Shown: positions 8,259-16,854, numbered from the stretch's first letter. The stretch is 64,000 bases of DNA from Pseudomonas putida (GCF_001976065.1 NZ_MNAH01000002.1:62001-126000); one strand, 5' to 3'. Notes: generated by a model from the letters alone, not told the origin. Program-made: numbers and translations.

Positions 8259-9716
8259 TCAACGTGAGGCCCTCCTGTCCAGAACCCTGAATCTCAAGTG
8301 CACGGATGTTCCCTGTTTTTTATGGGTTGTCAGACTCGCTTCGCCGCCGAAACTTTGCATGATCTGCTTGACCATGACAAATCCTATGCCCAGCCTGCCT
8401 TGCCGGGTGGTGTAGAAAGACTTGAAGGCCATCATCTCCTGGTGTCGTGCAGATCCACCTCCGGTGTCGTCAATGGTCAGGCTCAGCCACTGACGGGTTT
8501 CATCCAGGCTCGCCCGGAGGGTCAGTATTCCGGTTGTCGGCATCGCCTCTATGGCATTGGCGATGACGCTGTTCAAAATCTGCGACAGCAAGAGTGGATG
8601 ACTGAGTATCGCGGGCGAGGGTTCATGCTTGAACTCGACCTGGATTTTTGAATGACGCAATTGCGCGCTGTAGCTGTCGAGTGTGGCCTGCAGCATCTGT
8701 ATCGGGTCCACCCGTTCTGCCTCGCCGCGGATCGGGCTCAGGCACAGTAGTAATTCCTGCACCCAGCGCGACATCCGATCCACCTGGCCGACAATATCTT
8801 CGATCTGCTTCTTTGCAGGCTGGCCCTCCATGTCGTTCGCCAGCTCTGCGCTTGAACGGATGCAGGCGAGGGGATTACGTAGGCTGTGGGCGACGGCCGT
8901 GGACATTTCGCCCAAGCCGACGTAGGTTTTATTGGCGACGACTTGAGCCTCTTCCGAGGCCAATTGAACCGATGTTCGTCGAGCCATCCAGTAGATCCCG
9001 AAGTAGAGCAGCAGGCCACCCATCGTGGTCAGCCAGATGATCCAGTGCCCGTGATTCAGGCGTTCGATCAGGTCGAATGGCTCCCGGTAGATTTCAACCA
9101 CCGCCAGAATGTTCCCCTGGCTATCGGCAAGAGGGATGTAACTCTCGACGAAGAACTTTTGCGGCGGGTGGAGGAATTTCTGCTCGCTGCGGTCCGCATC
9201 TACCTGACTGTATCTAGTGGATATCCGTTCTTTGGAGCTGAATGCCTCTTCAAGCTCGTCATTCAAAAAAACCTGCCCCACTAAGTTCCGGTTGGTGGAC
9301 CAAAGCACGGTTCCACGGGGAGAGTAGATGGAGATCAGGAGGGAATTGGGGAGATGCGCAAGATAATCCAGGAACTCGGAGCTGAAAGGCTGTTTGCGCT
9401 GCTTGTTTTCATCTGACGTTGCCTGATGTTGAACGAATGCCCCACCTTCCTCCATCTGCATGGCCGACAGCCCGTGATGACGTATCTCGCCTTTTGCAAC
9501 GGTCTGGATGAACTGTGCCGACATCAGGGCATCGCGTTCAAGACTTTCCGCGACCAGGAATCTTGTCGACAAAGAACCCAGCCCAAACGCTATCACGCTG
9601 ATGAGAAGGAAGCTGGTGATCGAAAACCACCGCAGGAGATTGAATTGTTCAGTGGGCGCGATCGAGTCAGCTGTCCTGCGGTGGAAACGCTTATGCAGTA
9701 CGTCGATTGCCGGCAT
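8259..9716 (-). CDS. Membrane sensor histidine kinase, NtrB-like
   Basis: Inner-membrane sensor kinase of 485 residues. A first helix (about 29-47), a periplasmic sensor region of about 175 residues and a second helix (about 225-243) precede the HisKA domain with phospho-acceptor His277 (AVAHSLRNPLACIRS). The N box is NSVIANAIEAMP, the G1 box DDTGGGS and the G2 box GRLGIGFVMVKQ. The H-box type is that of NtrB/DctB-like kinases, which usually partner sigma-54 activators. No response regulator is adjacent, so it is an orphan here. A sigma-54-type promoter lies 70 bp upstream. The sensed signal is unknown. Confidence 0.85.
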   Translation of the reverse strand: MPAIDVLHKRFHRRTADSIAPTEQFNLLRWFSITSFLLISVIAFGLGSLSTRFLVAESLERDALMSAQFIQTVAKGEIRHHGLSAMQMEEGGAFVQHQATSDENKQRKQPFSSEFLDYLAHLPNSLLISIYSPRGTVLWSTNRNLVGQVFLNDELEEAFSSKERISTRYSQVDADRSEQKFLHPPQKFFVESYIPLADSQGNILAVVEIYREPFDLIERLNHGHWIIWLTTMGGLLLYFGIYWMARRTSVQLASEEAQVVANKTYVGLGEMSTAVAHSLRNPLACIRSSAELANDMEGQPAKKQIEDIVGQVDRMSRWVQELLLCLSPIRGEAERVDPIQMLQATLDSYSAQLRHSKIQVEFKHEPSPAILSHPLLLSQILNSVIANAIEAMPTTGILTLRASLDETRQWLSLTIDDTGGGSARHQEMMAFKSFYTTRQGRLGIGFVMVKQIMQSFGGEASLTTHKKQGTSVHLRFRVLDRRASR

Positions 9717-9785
9717 AGGGAGTACTCCTGGGCATGCTGTGAAGTTCCAGCAACTTCAACCACTCAACCAAGCCCTGCAGTCACA

Positions 9786-9800
9786 GCATTCTTTATGCCA
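9786..9800 (-). promoter_or_regulatory. Sigma-54 (RpoN) promoter candidate
   Basis: On the minus strand the sequence reads TGGCATAAAGAATGC. The GG (-24) and GC (-12) elements have exactly the consensus spacing of TGGCACGNNNNTTGC, and the centre differs at only a few positions. It lies 70 bp upstream of the kinase start at 9716 and points towards it. Confidence 0.55.
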
Positions 9801-10011
9801 AAGGTCTATTGCGGCTGACGCACAAGAGGTGTGCAAAGCGGCGCGTGGGGTGGTGCGCCTGGGAACTCGTTCGCCGGGAAAACACCAGGCACCGGGCGGT
9901 TTCACAGCCCATATATGGGGGGGATTTCCCCTGGGTGTGGGCGACATGGTCGGTGTCGACGCGCCGCGCGTGGTGCGTAGGGTTCTGTGTAATGGCTTGT
10001 AAGAAATGGAC

Positions 10012-10031
10012 GCGGGGACCATGGTCCCCGC
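10012..10031 (-). terminator. Perfect 20-bp palindrome, probable terminator
   Basis: GCGGGGACCATGGTCCCCGC is a perfect inverted repeat 24 bp past the stop of the small secreted-protein gene. On that strand it is followed by a T-rich stretch (GTCCATTTCTT). It is a stable hairpin with a weak T tract. Confidence 0.55.
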
Positions 10032-10054
10032 TCCGGTGGCTGCAACTACTTCAA

Positions 10055-10339
10055 TCAATCTCTGCGCCGGTCAAGGCACTCACGGCGCAAGACCAGGTTG
10101 TTGATTTCCATGCAACGGACCGAGTAATCGTCATCGTAATCTTTGGCTTTAGCTTTGGCCTTGCCGCAATTGCCATTGTCATTGCAATTGCCTTTGCCTT
10201 TCTGATCATTGTTGTTTTTCACACAGTTTCTGACGTCACTTGCACTTCCCGCATCATCACAGTTGGAACCGGCAAAGGACAGCGCCGGCAATGCCAGGGA
10301 TAACAGGAATGTGCACACAGTGGCCGTTACGATTCGCAT
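10055..10339 (-). CDS. Small secreted cysteine-containing protein, hypothetical
   Basis: Protein of 94 residues. The start is ATG 10339, with AGGAGC 7 nt upstream; the open frame runs further 5' but has no ribosome site there. An N-terminal signal peptide (MRIVTATVCTFLLSLALPALSFA, about 23 residues) predicts export to the periplasm or beyond. The mature part has six cysteines (NCDD, NCVKN, NCND, NCGK, RCME, ECLD), an Asn/Asp/Gly/Lys-rich low-complexity centre and a KAKAKAKDYDDDY stretch. Paired cysteines suggest up to three disulfides. I do not recognise a family and propose no function. Confidence 0.6.
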   Translation of the reverse strand: MRIVTATVCTFLLSLALPALSFAGSNCDDAGSASDVRNCVKNNNDQKGKGNCNDNGNCGKAKAKAKDYDDDYSVRCMEINNLVLRRECLDRRRD

Positions 10340-10493
10340 GATCAAGCTCCTGAGTAGAATGCTTTTTGCCCGCAGCCATAACCTTGAGCCGCTCCGGCTG
10401 ACTATAGCAGGCCCCGCGAAGGCGGCTCGCCACGCGCCACTGAGGACGGGATCGAACCGGTGGAGCCCTTCGCAGGTCATCACGTCCAAGCGC

Positions 10494-12353
10494 TCACGCC
10501 TGATCCATGGCCTCTGCCAGCCCCTGGTCCTCACCCAGGAAACCACCACTTTGATGCTGCCAGAGTCGCGCGTAAGTGCCGTTTCTTCCCAGCAACTCAG
10601 CGTGGGTACCTTGTTCGATGATGCGTCCCTCATCCATGACAATGAGCCGGTCCATGGCCGCAATCGTCGACAGCCGATGGGCGATGGCGATGACTGTTTT
10701 ACCCTGCATCATTTCATCGAGGCTTTCCTGGATGGCGACTTCGACTTCGGAATCCAGGGCACTGGTGGCTTCGTCCAGTAACAGGATCGGGGCGTTCTTG
10801 AGCATCACCCGAGCGATGGCGATACGTTGGCGCTGGCCGCCCGAGAGTTTGATGCCGCGCTCACCCACCAGGGTGTCATAGCCGCTATGGCCTTGCCGAT
10901 CGCTCAGTTGGCTGATGAAACCGTCGGCCTGGGCACTGGCTGCGGCGCTGCGGACCTGCGCGTCGGTCGCGTCCGGGCGGCCGTAGGCGATGTTGTCGCG
11001 AATGGAGCGGTGCAACAGGGACGTATCCTGAGTGACCATGCCGATCGCGCTCCGCAGACTGTCCTGTGTCACCTGAGCGATGTTTTGCCCATCGATGCGA
11101 ATCTCACCGCTGTCGACGTCATAGAAGCGCAGCAGCAGATTGATCAGCGTCGATTTGCCCGCACCGGAACGGCCCACCAGGCCGATTTTTTCGCCCGGGC
11201 GGATGTTCAGGCTCAAGCCGTCGAGCACCTGGCGTTCACCGTTGTAGTTGAAGCTCACCTTGTCAAAGGTTACCGCGCCGCCAGAGGGCACCAGCACGCC
11301 CGCGTTCGGCGCATCCTGCACCTTGGGGCCACGGGTCAGGGTGGCCATGCCATCCTGCACGGTGCCGATGTTTTCGAACAGCGAAGTCATCTGCCACATG
11401 ATCCAATGCGACATGCCATTGATACGCAACGCCATGGCAGTAATGGCCGCCACGGCCCCCGCGCCAACTTCGCCCTGGTGCCACAGCCACAGGGCATAGC
11501 CGCCTGCGCCAAGGATCAGCCCGACCACCAGCGCCTGATTGACGATCTCGAACTGGCTGACCAGGCGCATCTGGCGAAAACCGGTGAGCTTGAAATCCTC
11601 CATCGCCGCGCGCGCGAAGTGCGCTTCACGGTTGGAATGCGAGAACAGTTTTACTGTGGTGATGTTGGTATAGGCATCTGAAATACGCCCCGTCATCGAC
11701 GATCGCGCATGGGCCTGTTCCTGCCCGACTTGCCCCAGGCGTGGCACGAAGTACAGCATGGCTAGCCCGAACAACGCGACCCAGGCAATAAAGGGCAACA
11801 TGAGCTTCAGGGCGAAGCCGCCAGCCAGGGCGATGATTGCAATGAAGTAAACGCCGATACCGGGCGCGATTTCGATGAGGGTGAACAGGACTTCGCGCAC
11901 GGCCAATGCAGTCTGCATCACCTTGGTGGTTACCCGACCCGAGAATTCATCGGAAAAGAATGAAAGGCTTTGACGCAGCATCAGCCGATGGAAATCCCAG
12001 CGCAGCCGCAGCGGCAGATTGATCGCCAATACCTGGTGCTGGACCATGGTGCGCAGCGCCACCAGCCCGATGCTGGTGAGCAACACGATCGCGATACCCC
12101 ACAGCACTCGACTTTCCTGGCCGTTGGCATTTCCACCGGCCTGCCATGTCGAGAGCAGGTCCACGACCTGCCCAAGAAAGGAAAACAACCAGGCTTCGTA
12201 GATCGACACACTGGCACTGAGCAGCGCAAGCGCCAGGACATAACCGCGGGCTCCGCGGGTGCAGGCCCACAGGAACCGCATCAGGCCGACAGGCGGTGGT
12301 GGCGCTTCGTCGGGGGGGAATGGGTCGAGCCTTCGTTCAAACACGCCAAGCAT
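10494..12353 (-). CDS. ABC exporter, fused permease and ATPase (MsbA/MDR type)
   Basis: Half-transporter of 619 residues that would act as a dimer in the inner membrane. A six-helix export domain (about 30-330) is followed by an ATPase domain with Walker A GRSGAGKST, signature LSGGQRQR and Walker B ILLLDEATSALD, then AHRLSTI. A short Pro-rich N-terminus (DEAPPPPVG) precedes the first helix. Comparable proteins export lipids, peptides or drugs. It is followed after 154 bp by the small secreted-protein gene on the same strand; a link with secretion of that product is possible but unsupported. Confidence 0.85.
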   Translation of the reverse strand: MLGVFERRLDPFPPDEAPPPPVGLMRFLWACTRGARGYVLALALLSASVSIYEAWLFSFLGQVVDLLSTWQAGGNANGQESRVLWGIAIVLLTSIGLVALRTMVQHQVLAINLPLRLRWDFHRLMLRQSLSFFSDEFSGRVTTKVMQTALAVREVLFTLIEIAPGIGVYFIAIIALAGGFALKLMLPFIAWVALFGLAMLYFVPRLGQVGQEQAHARSSMTGRISDAYTNITTVKLFSHSNREAHFARAAMEDFKLTGFRQMRLVSQFEIVNQALVVGLILGAGGYALWLWHQGEVGAGAVAAITAMALRINGMSHWIMWQMTSLFENIGTVQDGMATLTRGPKVQDAPNAGVLVPSGGAVTFDKVSFNYNGERQVLDGLSLNIRPGEKIGLVGRSGAGKSTLINLLLRFYDVDSGEIRIDGQNIAQVTQDSLRSAIGMVTQDTSLLHRSIRDNIAYGRPDATDAQVRSAAASAQADGFISQLSDRQGHSGYDTLVGERGIKLSGGQRQRIAIARVMLKNAPILLLDEATSALDSEVEVAIQESLDEMMQGKTVIAIAHRLSTIAAMDRLIVMDEGRIIEQGTHAELLGRNGTYARLWQHQSGGFLGEDQGLAEAMDQA

Positions 12354-12544
12354 TGTGGTCTCCGAAATGATCAGGGTGAGTGGATTCTGCCATTTATCGG
12401 GTGTGTTTAGGGTTGCACGGTGTCACTCACATTCACTGCATTGGCCAGAACTTCGCTCTGCACCCGAGTGTCCAGACCCTAACACGGTCCAACGCAGTGC
12501 TTGGTCGGAAATGCTTGATGCACCGGTCGAAGGCGAGGCACGAC

Positions 12545-12880
12545 ATGACGACGACAGTTGGGGATTTTCTGATTGGGCGACTCAGCGAATGGGGGGTGAC
12601 AAGGATCTTTGGTTATCCAGGGGATGGCATCAATGGCGTATTCGGAGCGCTGAGCCGGGCCAAGGGCAAGATTGAATTCGTTCAGGCCAGGCATGAAGAA
12701 ATTGCAGCGTTCATGGCGTCGGCGCATGCCAAGTTCACCGGTGAATTGGGTGTCTGTATCGCCACCTCCGGCCCGGGCGCGTCGCACCTTATCACCGGCC
12801 TGTACGACACGCGGATGGATCACATGCCCATGTTGGCCATCGTCGGCCAGCAGGCGCGCACGGCGCTGGGCAGCCATTGA
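12545..12880 (+). pseudogene. TPP-dependent (PoxB-like) enzyme, N-terminal fragment
   Basis: Only 111 residues remain of a thiamine-pyrophosphate enzyme (pyruvate oxidase/acetolactate synthase-like) that is normally near 590 residues. The PYR domain start is intact: GVTRIFGYPGDGINGVFGAL, RHEEIAAFMA with the cofactor-activating Glu, and ATSGPGASHLITGLYD. The reading stops at TGA 12878-12880, just after GQQARTALGSH, where full-length relatives continue. The sequence beyond belongs to a manganese catalase in another frame. This is a deletion remnant and is not expected to be active. Confidence 0.85.
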
Positions 12881-13268
12881 TGATCCCGGCGTGAAAGAGG
12901 CGCTGGGATTTCTCATGACCCGCGAGATCGCGCACCAGCTGTCGTTCGAAAAAGCCCTGCACTCGATCCAGCCGAATTTCCCGCAAGGCAAGCTGCCCGG
13001 CATGCCTGAATTCACCCACGTGTATTTCAACCTATCCCAAGGTGAAGGCAGCACGCGTGGACCGTGGAACCAGGGTGACGACTGGGATTTTGTGGAAGAT
13101 CCGAAGCCGGCGGTCGATGGCGGTGATGGCAATGCCAGCGTGGCGTTGAGCGTTGACGAAGACGCACTGCTGATGGGCATGAAAGCCCGCACAATGTCTG
13201 ACCCCGAAAGCAATCCGATCACGGGTGCAGACCTGGGCGCGGGTGTGCAAGGACGTGAAGAAGCCTGA
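12876..13268 (+). pseudogene. Manganese catalase, C-terminal fragment
   Basis: From about 12876 the +3 frame encodes the last 130 residues of a manganese (non-haem) catalase, normally near 290. Recognisable parts are IDDPGVKEALGFLMTREIAHQ, which carries a metal-ligand His helix, then LPGMPEFTHVYFNLSQG and RGPWNQGDDWDFVEDP. The N-terminal four-helix bundle with the other metal ligands is gone, so no catalase activity is expected. It begins within a few bases of the end of the TPP-enzyme fragment, so one deletion removed the end of the first gene and the start of the second. Confidence 0.85.
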
Positions 13269-13275
13269 TGGATGT

Positions 13276-13311
13276 CACCGCACGTCTCGCTGGCGTGCGG
13301 TGTTTCTCTTT
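13276..13311 (+). terminator. Rho-independent terminator after the catalase remnant
   Basis: The stem CACCGCACG (13276-13284) pairs with CGTGCGGTG (13294-13302) around a 9-nt loop, followed by TTTCTCTTT. It was probably the original terminator of the catalase gene. Confidence 0.7.
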
Positions 13312-13334
13312 AATTGTTCGAAACAGGAGGTCTC

Positions 13335-13454
13335 ATGTCCGAACCGTCCATACCCGTCAGAACATCCCAGGACATCCTGCCGGGTTTCGGGGTCATGATG
13401 TTCTCGATACAGCATTGGGCTGAACGCGATCTTCGTATAAACCGATCAGGGTGA
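13335..13454 (+). CDS. Possible 39-residue protein
   Basis: A short open frame (starts MSEPSIPVRTSQ, ends DLRINRSG) with a strong AGGAGG ribosome site at 13325-13330, 4 nt before the ATG. Its stop lies 8 bp before the GTG of the next gene, which suggests coupling. I know no family. It could be a small protein, a leader, or the remnant of a longer gene lost near the deletion scar. Confidence 0.35.
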   Translation: MSEPSIPVRTSQDILPGFGVMMFSIQHWAERDLRINRSG

Positions 13455-13461
13455 ATCCATC

Positions 13462-13998
13462 GTGCCGAAAATTTTGACCTCTCACCTCGACGAAACCGAG
13501 CTGAGCGAGCACAACGCAAAGTTGTTTGGATCGCCCAAAGAACGATTGGATTTTTACCGCAGGGAGATTCAATACGAGACCAGTATCCTGGCCAATCGAA
13601 CGGATGCATATCTGGCCGCACAGTCCTTTTTGGTGATCGCCTTTGCATCCTGCATGGCCAACCAGAATCCCGAGTGGGGCAAACTGTTCACCCTGGTGGT
13701 ACCACCGTTTCTGGCCTTGTTTGGGGTACTCAGCTCCCTGAACGCCTGGCCCGGCATACGCGCGGCCTATGACATTATCGATCACTGGTATTTCAAACAG
13801 AGCGAGTTGCTGCGCAGTGAGCCGCTGATGGGATTGGCCTACGACGAATCACCTTTGTTTTCGGAACGAGAGTCCACGCACAAAGGCTACCGCAAAGCCT
13901 TGTTGTTTTCGGTGCGTACGCCATGGATCTTTACGACGTTCTGGGTACTGCTTGGGGCCTGGGCGATCTTCATTCAGGTTGCAAACCCCGGCGCCTAG
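13462..13998 (+). CDS. Hypothetical protein with membrane helices
   Basis: Protein of 178 residues. The start is GTG 13462, with AGGGTGA 7 nt upstream. A soluble N-terminal region (about 1-50) is rich in charged residues. Two adjacent hydrophobic helices (about 53-68 and 73-95) follow, then a soluble middle and a C-terminal helix (about 150-172). Both ends carry few clues, and I do not recognise the family. The gene sits between a deletion scar and tRNA-Phe. No function is proposed. Confidence 0.65.
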   Translation: MPKILTSHLDETELSEHNAKLFGSPKERLDFYRREIQYETSILANRTDAYLAAQSFLVIAFASCMANQNPEWGKLFTLVVPPFLALFGVLSSLNAWPGIRAAYDIIDHWYFKQSELLRSEPLMGLAYDESPLFSERESTHKGYRKALLFSVRTPWIFTTFWVLLGAWAIFIQVANPGA

Positions 13999-14047
13999 GG
14001 GAGGGGGAGAGGCCGCACTTTTACAAACAGCTGCCGCCAAAAATAGA

Positions 14048-14079
14048 AAACCCCTGAAGCCATCAGCATTCAGGGGTTT
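14048..14079 (-). terminator. Terminator of tRNA-Phe
   Basis: Eleven-base stem AAACCCCTGAA/TTCAGGGGTTT immediately downstream of the tRNA on the minus strand, followed by TCTATTTTT. Confidence 0.85.
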
Positions 14080-14087
14080 GGAAGTCA

Positions 14088-14163
14088 TGGTGCCCAGAGA
14101 CGGAATCGAACCGCCGACACGGGGATTTTCAATCCCCTGCTCTACCGACTGAGCTATCTGGGC
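14088..14163 (-). tRNA. tRNA-Phe (GAA)
   Basis: A 76-nt cloverleaf with encoded CCA. The acceptor GCCCAGA pairs with TCTGGGC, the D arm includes AGCTCAGTCGGTAGAGC, the anticodon loop TTGAAAA carries GAA, and the T arm contains GGTTCGATTCC. Confidence 0.96.
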
Positions 14164-14296
14164 CGCGGCGCAATTAAACGTTTTTACGGCGGAGGCGTCA
14201 AGCACGAAATCAAAAAAACCTAATGATTACGTGCGCTTACGGCTGCGATTTCACTCGGGCAAGCCAGGACGGATATTGCGATGAGCTGGATCCTGA

Positions 14297-15112
14297 CTAC
14301 GATTGCGGTACGCCCGGCACATCCATGTTTATTTTGCGCCAGGCGGCTTCGGAAAAGCTGTAGGCGGAAAAGGCAAGCAGCCCCAAAGCCATCACCATTA
14401 AAATCAAGGCGCCGGCGGGCAGGTTCTGCAGGGCATCAAGGGCTTCCTTCATGCCCGGGGGATCCGTGGCTTGATACCGGGAACCGCTGATCGCCAGAAG
14501 CACCGCTATCTCGATAAACACTACGCCTCGGGCTATCAGTCCGAATCGAGACACCGGGCGTATGTAGCGCATCACATCTTCGTCAGCCTCGAAGTACTTC
14601 TCGAACGACGCCTTCCATCCCTTGATGATGTGAGCAATGCCTACACCGAGTGGGATGAGCGCCAGGAGGTAGACCAACAGGTTTGAGTGATCCCAGGACA
14701 AAAGATGGGCCAGTAGGTCCCTGGTCTCCCCCCCTGTGGAACTGCCTGAGCTTCTGACGCCGCTAATGAGCAGGCCCAATGCAAAAAACGCCAGAGCGCC
14801 GTTGATCAAGCCGCCGGCCAACAAACCTGCTCGAATCACCCATCCCTTGAGGTTCGTACCGTGATGATCGACATCGCGAATGGCTTGCAATATTCGCCAC
14901 CCTGCGAAGGCAAGCAGACCCGCGACCACCAGCCCCACCAGGACATAACCAAAAGGCTGGCTCAACAACGCCTCCAGGCTTTTGTGACTGTCCTTGGGCT
15001 TCGTCGAGTCTTGAGCCGCCAGCAGAGCAAAGATGCCTATGATCAGATACAGAACGCCCCGAGCGGCATATCCGCCCCGAGCGAGTATGACAAGGGTGTG
15101 TTGAGCGGACAT
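14297..15112 (-). CDS. DUF1206-domain membrane protein
   Basis: Inner-membrane protein of 271 residues with three copies of the DUF1206 two-helix unit, each opening with an ARGGYAARGVLYL-like motif (near 11, about 100 and about 195 as RFGLIARGVVFIEI). About six membrane helices are expected. The family is widespread and has no established function. The gene is alone between tRNA-Phe and a divergent MFS gene, with 159 bp of upstream sequence in which I see no clear promoter. Confidence 0.8.
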   Translation of the reverse strand: MSAQHTLVILARGGYAARGVLYLIIGIFALLAAQDSTKPKDSHKSLEALLSQPFGYVLVGLVVAGLLAFAGWRILQAIRDVDHHGTNLKGWVIRAGLLAGGLINGALAFFALGLLISGVRSSGSSTGGETRDLLAHLLSWDHSNLLVYLLALIPLGVGIAHIIKGWKASFEKYFEADEDVMRYIRPVSRFGLIARGVVFIEIAVLLAISGSRYQATDPPGMKEALDALQNLPAGALILMVMALGLLAFSAYSFSEAAWRKINMDVPGVPQS

Positions 15113-15271
15113 TGGCGTATTTCCGAGGAGTCATACAAGTGCAGACACGTCTCTTGCGCAGGGGTTCGATAAAGTCGACGCTCTTCAGGTGCTGATAGAC
15201 CCGCACGCCAGGGATAGTCAACACCGTCGTTCTCAGCCTCACCTTTGTACCGATAAGTACAGGATGAAAAA

Positions 15272-16489
15272 ATGAACAGCGAACGTCCGCGTACCAACGT
15301 CGAGCGGCTTCGTATTCCACGCACCATCTGGGCGCTAGGCTTTGTCAGCCTGTTCATGGATCTATCGTCCGAGTTGGTACACAGCTTATTGCCCGTGTTT
15401 CTGGTCACTACATTGGGGGCGAGTGCATTGACCGTCGGGGTGATCGAGGGAATAGCCGAGTCGACCGCGATGCTCGTCAAGGTATTCTCGGGTGCTATCA
15501 GCGACTATTTGGGGCGGCGCAAAGGATTGTTGCTGCTTGGATACGGTCTAGCGGCTTTGAGCAAACCACTTTTTCCTCTGGCACACTCGGTGGAAGTGGT
15601 CTTCACCGCACGCTTTCTGGATCGAATCGGCAAAGGCATCCGGGGGGCACCGCGAGATGCCCTGGTTGCCGATGTCGCGCCACCAGCCATCCGTGGCGCC
15701 TGCTTTGGGCTGCGCCAGTCGATGGATACGGTAGGGGCGGTTCTTGGCCCCGCGCTGGCCATCCTGTTGATGTCATGGCTCGCCGATATCCAGCTTGTGC
15801 TGTGGTTCGCAGTGATCCCGGCAATCATGGCGGTGGCGCTCATTTTCGTCGGAGTAAAGGAGCCCACGGCTACTTCTGGCGAGCGCGAATTCCGCTCTCC
15901 AATCAACTGGCGAGTCCTTCCCGACTTCTCCACTGGCTATTGGTGGGTCGTCATTATCGGAGGGGTCTTCACACTTGCCCGTTTCAGCGAGGCGTTCCTG
16001 GTTTTACGGGCGCAGCAGGCAGGTTTGTCGGTCACCTGGGTCCCGCTGGTGATGGTGGTAATGGCAGTTTTTTATACGCTGTCCGCTTACCCCGCCGGCT
16101 GGCTGTCCGATCGCATCAGTCGTACGAAGCTGCTGTGCATGGGGATGGGATTACTCATCCTGGCGGATCTGCTACTCGCAGAATCCAGCTCGGTCATCAC
16201 GATGATGCTGGGTGTTGGGTTGTGGGGGCTTCATATGGGTTTTAGCCAAGGCATTCTTGCCTCGCTGGTAGCCGACACTGCGCCCATGGAACTGAAGGGA
16301 ACCGCCTTCGGTATTTTCAATCTGGTCAGCGGCGCATGCATGCTGATCGCCAGCGTTCTGGCGGGCGGGATCTGGCAAACCATGGGGTCAGAGAATACGT
16401 TCCTCATGGGAGCATTGTTAGCCGCTACAGCACTGCTCTTGCTGTTTGGATCGCCGCGGATTCTCCAGAGACCGAGCAAGGATTGCTGA
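15272..16489 (+). CDS. MFS transporter
   Basis: Inner-membrane protein of 405 residues with about 12 helices. The start is ATG 15272, with AGGA about 7 nt upstream. The N-terminal block LGFVSLFMDLSSELVHSLLPVFLVTTLGAS and the DYLGRRKGLLLLGY loop define a distinct MFS group related to putative efflux permeases. DRIGKGIRGAPRDALVAD is highly conserved in that group. No regulator or enzyme is adjacent, so the substrate is unknown. Confidence 0.8.
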   Translation: MNSERPRTNVERLRIPRTIWALGFVSLFMDLSSELVHSLLPVFLVTTLGASALTVGVIEGIAESTAMLVKVFSGAISDYLGRRKGLLLLGYGLAALSKPLFPLAHSVEVVFTARFLDRIGKGIRGAPRDALVADVAPPAIRGACFGLRQSMDTVGAVLGPALAILLMSWLADIQLVLWFAVIPAIMAVALIFVGVKEPTATSGEREFRSPINWRVLPDFSTGYWWVVIIGGVFTLARFSEAFLVLRAQQAGLSVTWVPLVMVVMAVFYTLSAYPAGWLSDRISRTKLLCMGMGLLILADLLLAESSSVITMMLGVGLWGLHMGFSQGILASLVADTAPMELKGTAFGIFNLVSGACMLIASVLAGGIWQTMGSENTFLMGALLAATALLLLFGSPRILQRPSKDC

Positions 16490-16641
16490 AACTCAGTCGT
16501 TCGACTGCATTATCAAGCGCAGATCGACGCACGCCGTGGCGCTCCAGCCCGATACGATCACCTCAGCAGCGGCCTGGGGATTCATTCAAAGATGCGCAAA
16601 CGATCCCGAATTGTTGCACCAGAAAACGTTTGCCGCAGAAA

Positions 16642-16673
16642 CGACAAAGCCCTGAATAATCAGGGCTTTGTCG
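16642..16673 (-). terminator. Terminator of tRNA-Ser
   Basis: A 14-bp perfect stem (CGACAAAGCCCTGA with TCAGGGCTTTGTCG) around an ATAA loop, directly 3' of the tRNA on the minus strand and followed by TTTC. Confidence 0.85.
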
Positions 16674-16682
16674 GTACAAATA

Positions 16683-16770
16683 TGGCGGAGGCGATGGGAT
16701 TCGAACTCATGGACCTGTTACAGTCGACGGTTTTCAAGACCGTTGCCTTAAACCACTCGGCCACACCTCC
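16683..16770 (-). tRNA. tRNA-Ser (UGA)
   Basis: An 88-nt class II tRNA with a long variable arm and encoded CCA. The acceptor GGAGGTG pairs with CGCCTCC, the D loop contains GGCCGAGTGGTT, the anticodon loop CTTGAAA carries TGA, and the T arm contains GTTCGAATCCC. Confidence 0.96.
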
Positions 16771-16845
16771 GTTTGTGTTGCGGGCGCCATAATACCCGAA
16801 TGAAACACACTGTCAAACTCTCTGCATAGCTTGTTACAGGGCGTC

Positions 16846-16854
16846 TGTTATGAT
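16846..16854 (+). promoter_or_regulatory. Extended -10 promoter candidate
   Basis: TGTTATGAT contains an extended -10 (TG-n-TATGAT) 39 bp before the Bax-inhibitor-1 gene. I see no convincing -35. Confidence 0.4.

Larger units (their letters stand above)
9717..10054. other. Gene-free interval of 338 bp
   Basis: Apart from the sigma-54 promoter candidate (9786-9800) and the terminator palindrome (10012-10031), I see no supportable gene. A 100-codon minus-strand frame (9756-10058) lacks a ribosome site and has unlike composition. The stretch around 9900-9990 is GC-rich with short runs of G (GGGGGGG near 9920) and no recognised motif. Confidence 0.5.

Noticed and set aside
9756..10058. A 100-codon minus-strand frame in the gap before the kinase gene
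   Set aside because: No ribosome site, atypical composition, and it overlaps both the sigma-54 promoter and the terminator palindrome.
14088..16770. tRNA-Phe and tRNA-Ser as boundaries of a genomic island
   Set aside because: No integrase, no duplicated tRNA 3' end and no shift in gene type between them; the two enclosed genes look like ordinary chromosomal genes.
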